Positions 14,981 to 15,203 of a stretch of DNA of 15,203 bases are shown here, one piece after another. The translations under genes were made by a program, and so were the position numbers. The notes below the pieces were generated by a model. The model made no database searches. It was not told where the DNA came from and saw only the letters and a list, made by a program, of their open reading frames with translations. Each line of letters starts with the position of its first letter. Positions within the stretch are counted from its first letter, which is position 1. Source of the DNA: Tannerella sp. (lineage in GTDB: Bacteria > Bacteroidota > Bacteroidia > Bacteroidales > Tannerellaceae); contig JAISOP010000001.1 of NCBI GenBank assembly GCA_031275525.1, forward strand, positions 1-15,203. Reading direction: 5' to 3'.

Positions 14981-15085
14981 TGGGGAAGTCTGCCGCAAAG
15001 GATGTTTTCATTTCCGGAAACCGGGGAGACTTGCCGCAATGGATGTTTTCATTTCCCCGAAGGGGAGAAGATTGCCGCAAAAGAT
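14981..15085. repeat. 41-bp tandem repeat with hairpins (array C)
   Basis: The motif TGCCGCAA recurs at 14991, 15032 and 15073, exactly 41 bp apart. Between copies lies GATGTTTTCATTTCC and a hairpin. The hairpin is CCGG-AAA-CCGG in one unit (centre 15019) and CCCC-GAA-GGGG in the next (centre 15060); the stem sequence changes while pairing is kept. A degenerate unit (CCCGCGAAGTGGGG) precedes them. The array lies between the E2 promoter and the partial gene at the right edge. The remaining stretch 14849-14980 shows no gene or signal I can support. Confidence 0.8.
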
Positions 15086-15103
15086 GTCTTACCCTAGAAA
15101 AAG

Positions 15104-15124
15104 TTGACTCTCTAAAAGAGTTAA
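15104..15124. repeat. Inverted repeat TTGACTCT / AGAGTTAA before the right-edge gene
   Basis: Eight-base arms with one mismatch (15104-15111 and 15117-15124) and a 5-nt spacer, ending two bases before the ATG at 15127. It could be an operator, a translational hairpin, or part of a mobile-element end. Confidence 0.4.
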
Positions 15125-15126
15125 GA

Positions 15127-15203
15127 ATGTATTTACACACAAAGAAACAACGTCAGTATTTTGATAAAGTAATCAAATTACATTGTGATTATGGCTATGG
15201 CGG
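15127..15203 (+). CDS. Partial small basic protein, start of a possible helix-turn-helix or transposase-type gene (truncated by window edge)
   Basis: An ATG opens 25 codons with no stop up to the edge, beginning MYLHTKKQRQYFDKVIK. The start is basic and amphipathic, and an HCDYGYG stretch follows. This resembles the beginning of small Bacteroidales helix-turn-helix or insertion-sequence proteins that I recall, but too little is present to name it. It would be the only plus-strand gene in the window and diverges from the E2 operon. It follows array C by about 40 bp. Confidence 0.4.
   Translation, partial: MYLHTKKQRQYFDKVIKLHCDYGYG

Noticed and set aside
14757..15140. 127-codon minus-strand and 108-codon plus-strand open frames upstream of E2
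   Set aside because: Both cross the E2 promoter and array C, their peptides show no family features, and the overlapping frames on both strands look like chance.

Overview
The window looks like a chromosomal segment of a Bacteroidales bacterium with intermediate GC content. The evidence is a SusC/SusD pair with a Bacteroidetes-type lipoprotein signal on SusD, several promoter matches to the Bacteroidetes -7 element TAnnTTTG, and DUF6599 and GH172 (DUF2961) genes. I cannot place it to genus. Every well-supported gene is on the minus strand, so transcription runs from right to left. Only a partial gene at the right edge is on the plus strand.

Right block (about 10.2-14.8 kb): a likely operon with its own promoter (14817-14848). 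It encodes a dihydrolipoamide acyltransferase (E2), dihydrolipoyl dehydrogenase (E3), a secreted DUF6599 protein and a Tat-type DUF362 protein. No E1 gene is adjacent. The operon is followed by an array of hairpins and then a strong inverted-repeat terminator (9890-9945). A rhomboid-family membrane protease stands alone at 9.0-9.7 kb.

Left block (about 0.28-8.76 kb): a compact glycan-utilisation locus, read as LacI-type regulator, FucP-like sugar/H+ symporter, secreted GH172 glycosidase, SusC, SusD. The regulator and symporter genes carry matching operator-like sites (shared half-site CAGTTAAACG), each centred the same distance from its -7 element. This suggests autoregulation plus control of the locus by one sugar. 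SusC/SusD would import oligosaccharide, GH172 would trim it, and the FucP-like carrier would take up the monosaccharide.

Two lesions or switches stand out in this locus. First, susC has a run of 13 G (coding strand) at codons 12-16, between the start codon and the signal-peptide core. This is a candidate slipped-strand phase switch. Second, the GH172 gene is cut by an in-frame TAG, and the same frame then continues for 20 codons that resemble the family's normal C-terminus.

Three intergenic arrays (1-246, about 10013-10197, about 14981-15085) share a pitch of 41-42 bp and a GC-rich hairpin in each unit, although their sequences differ. In the two arrays other than the left one, the stems change while staying paired. 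They look like members of one repeat family and are the main unexplained non-coding structure here.
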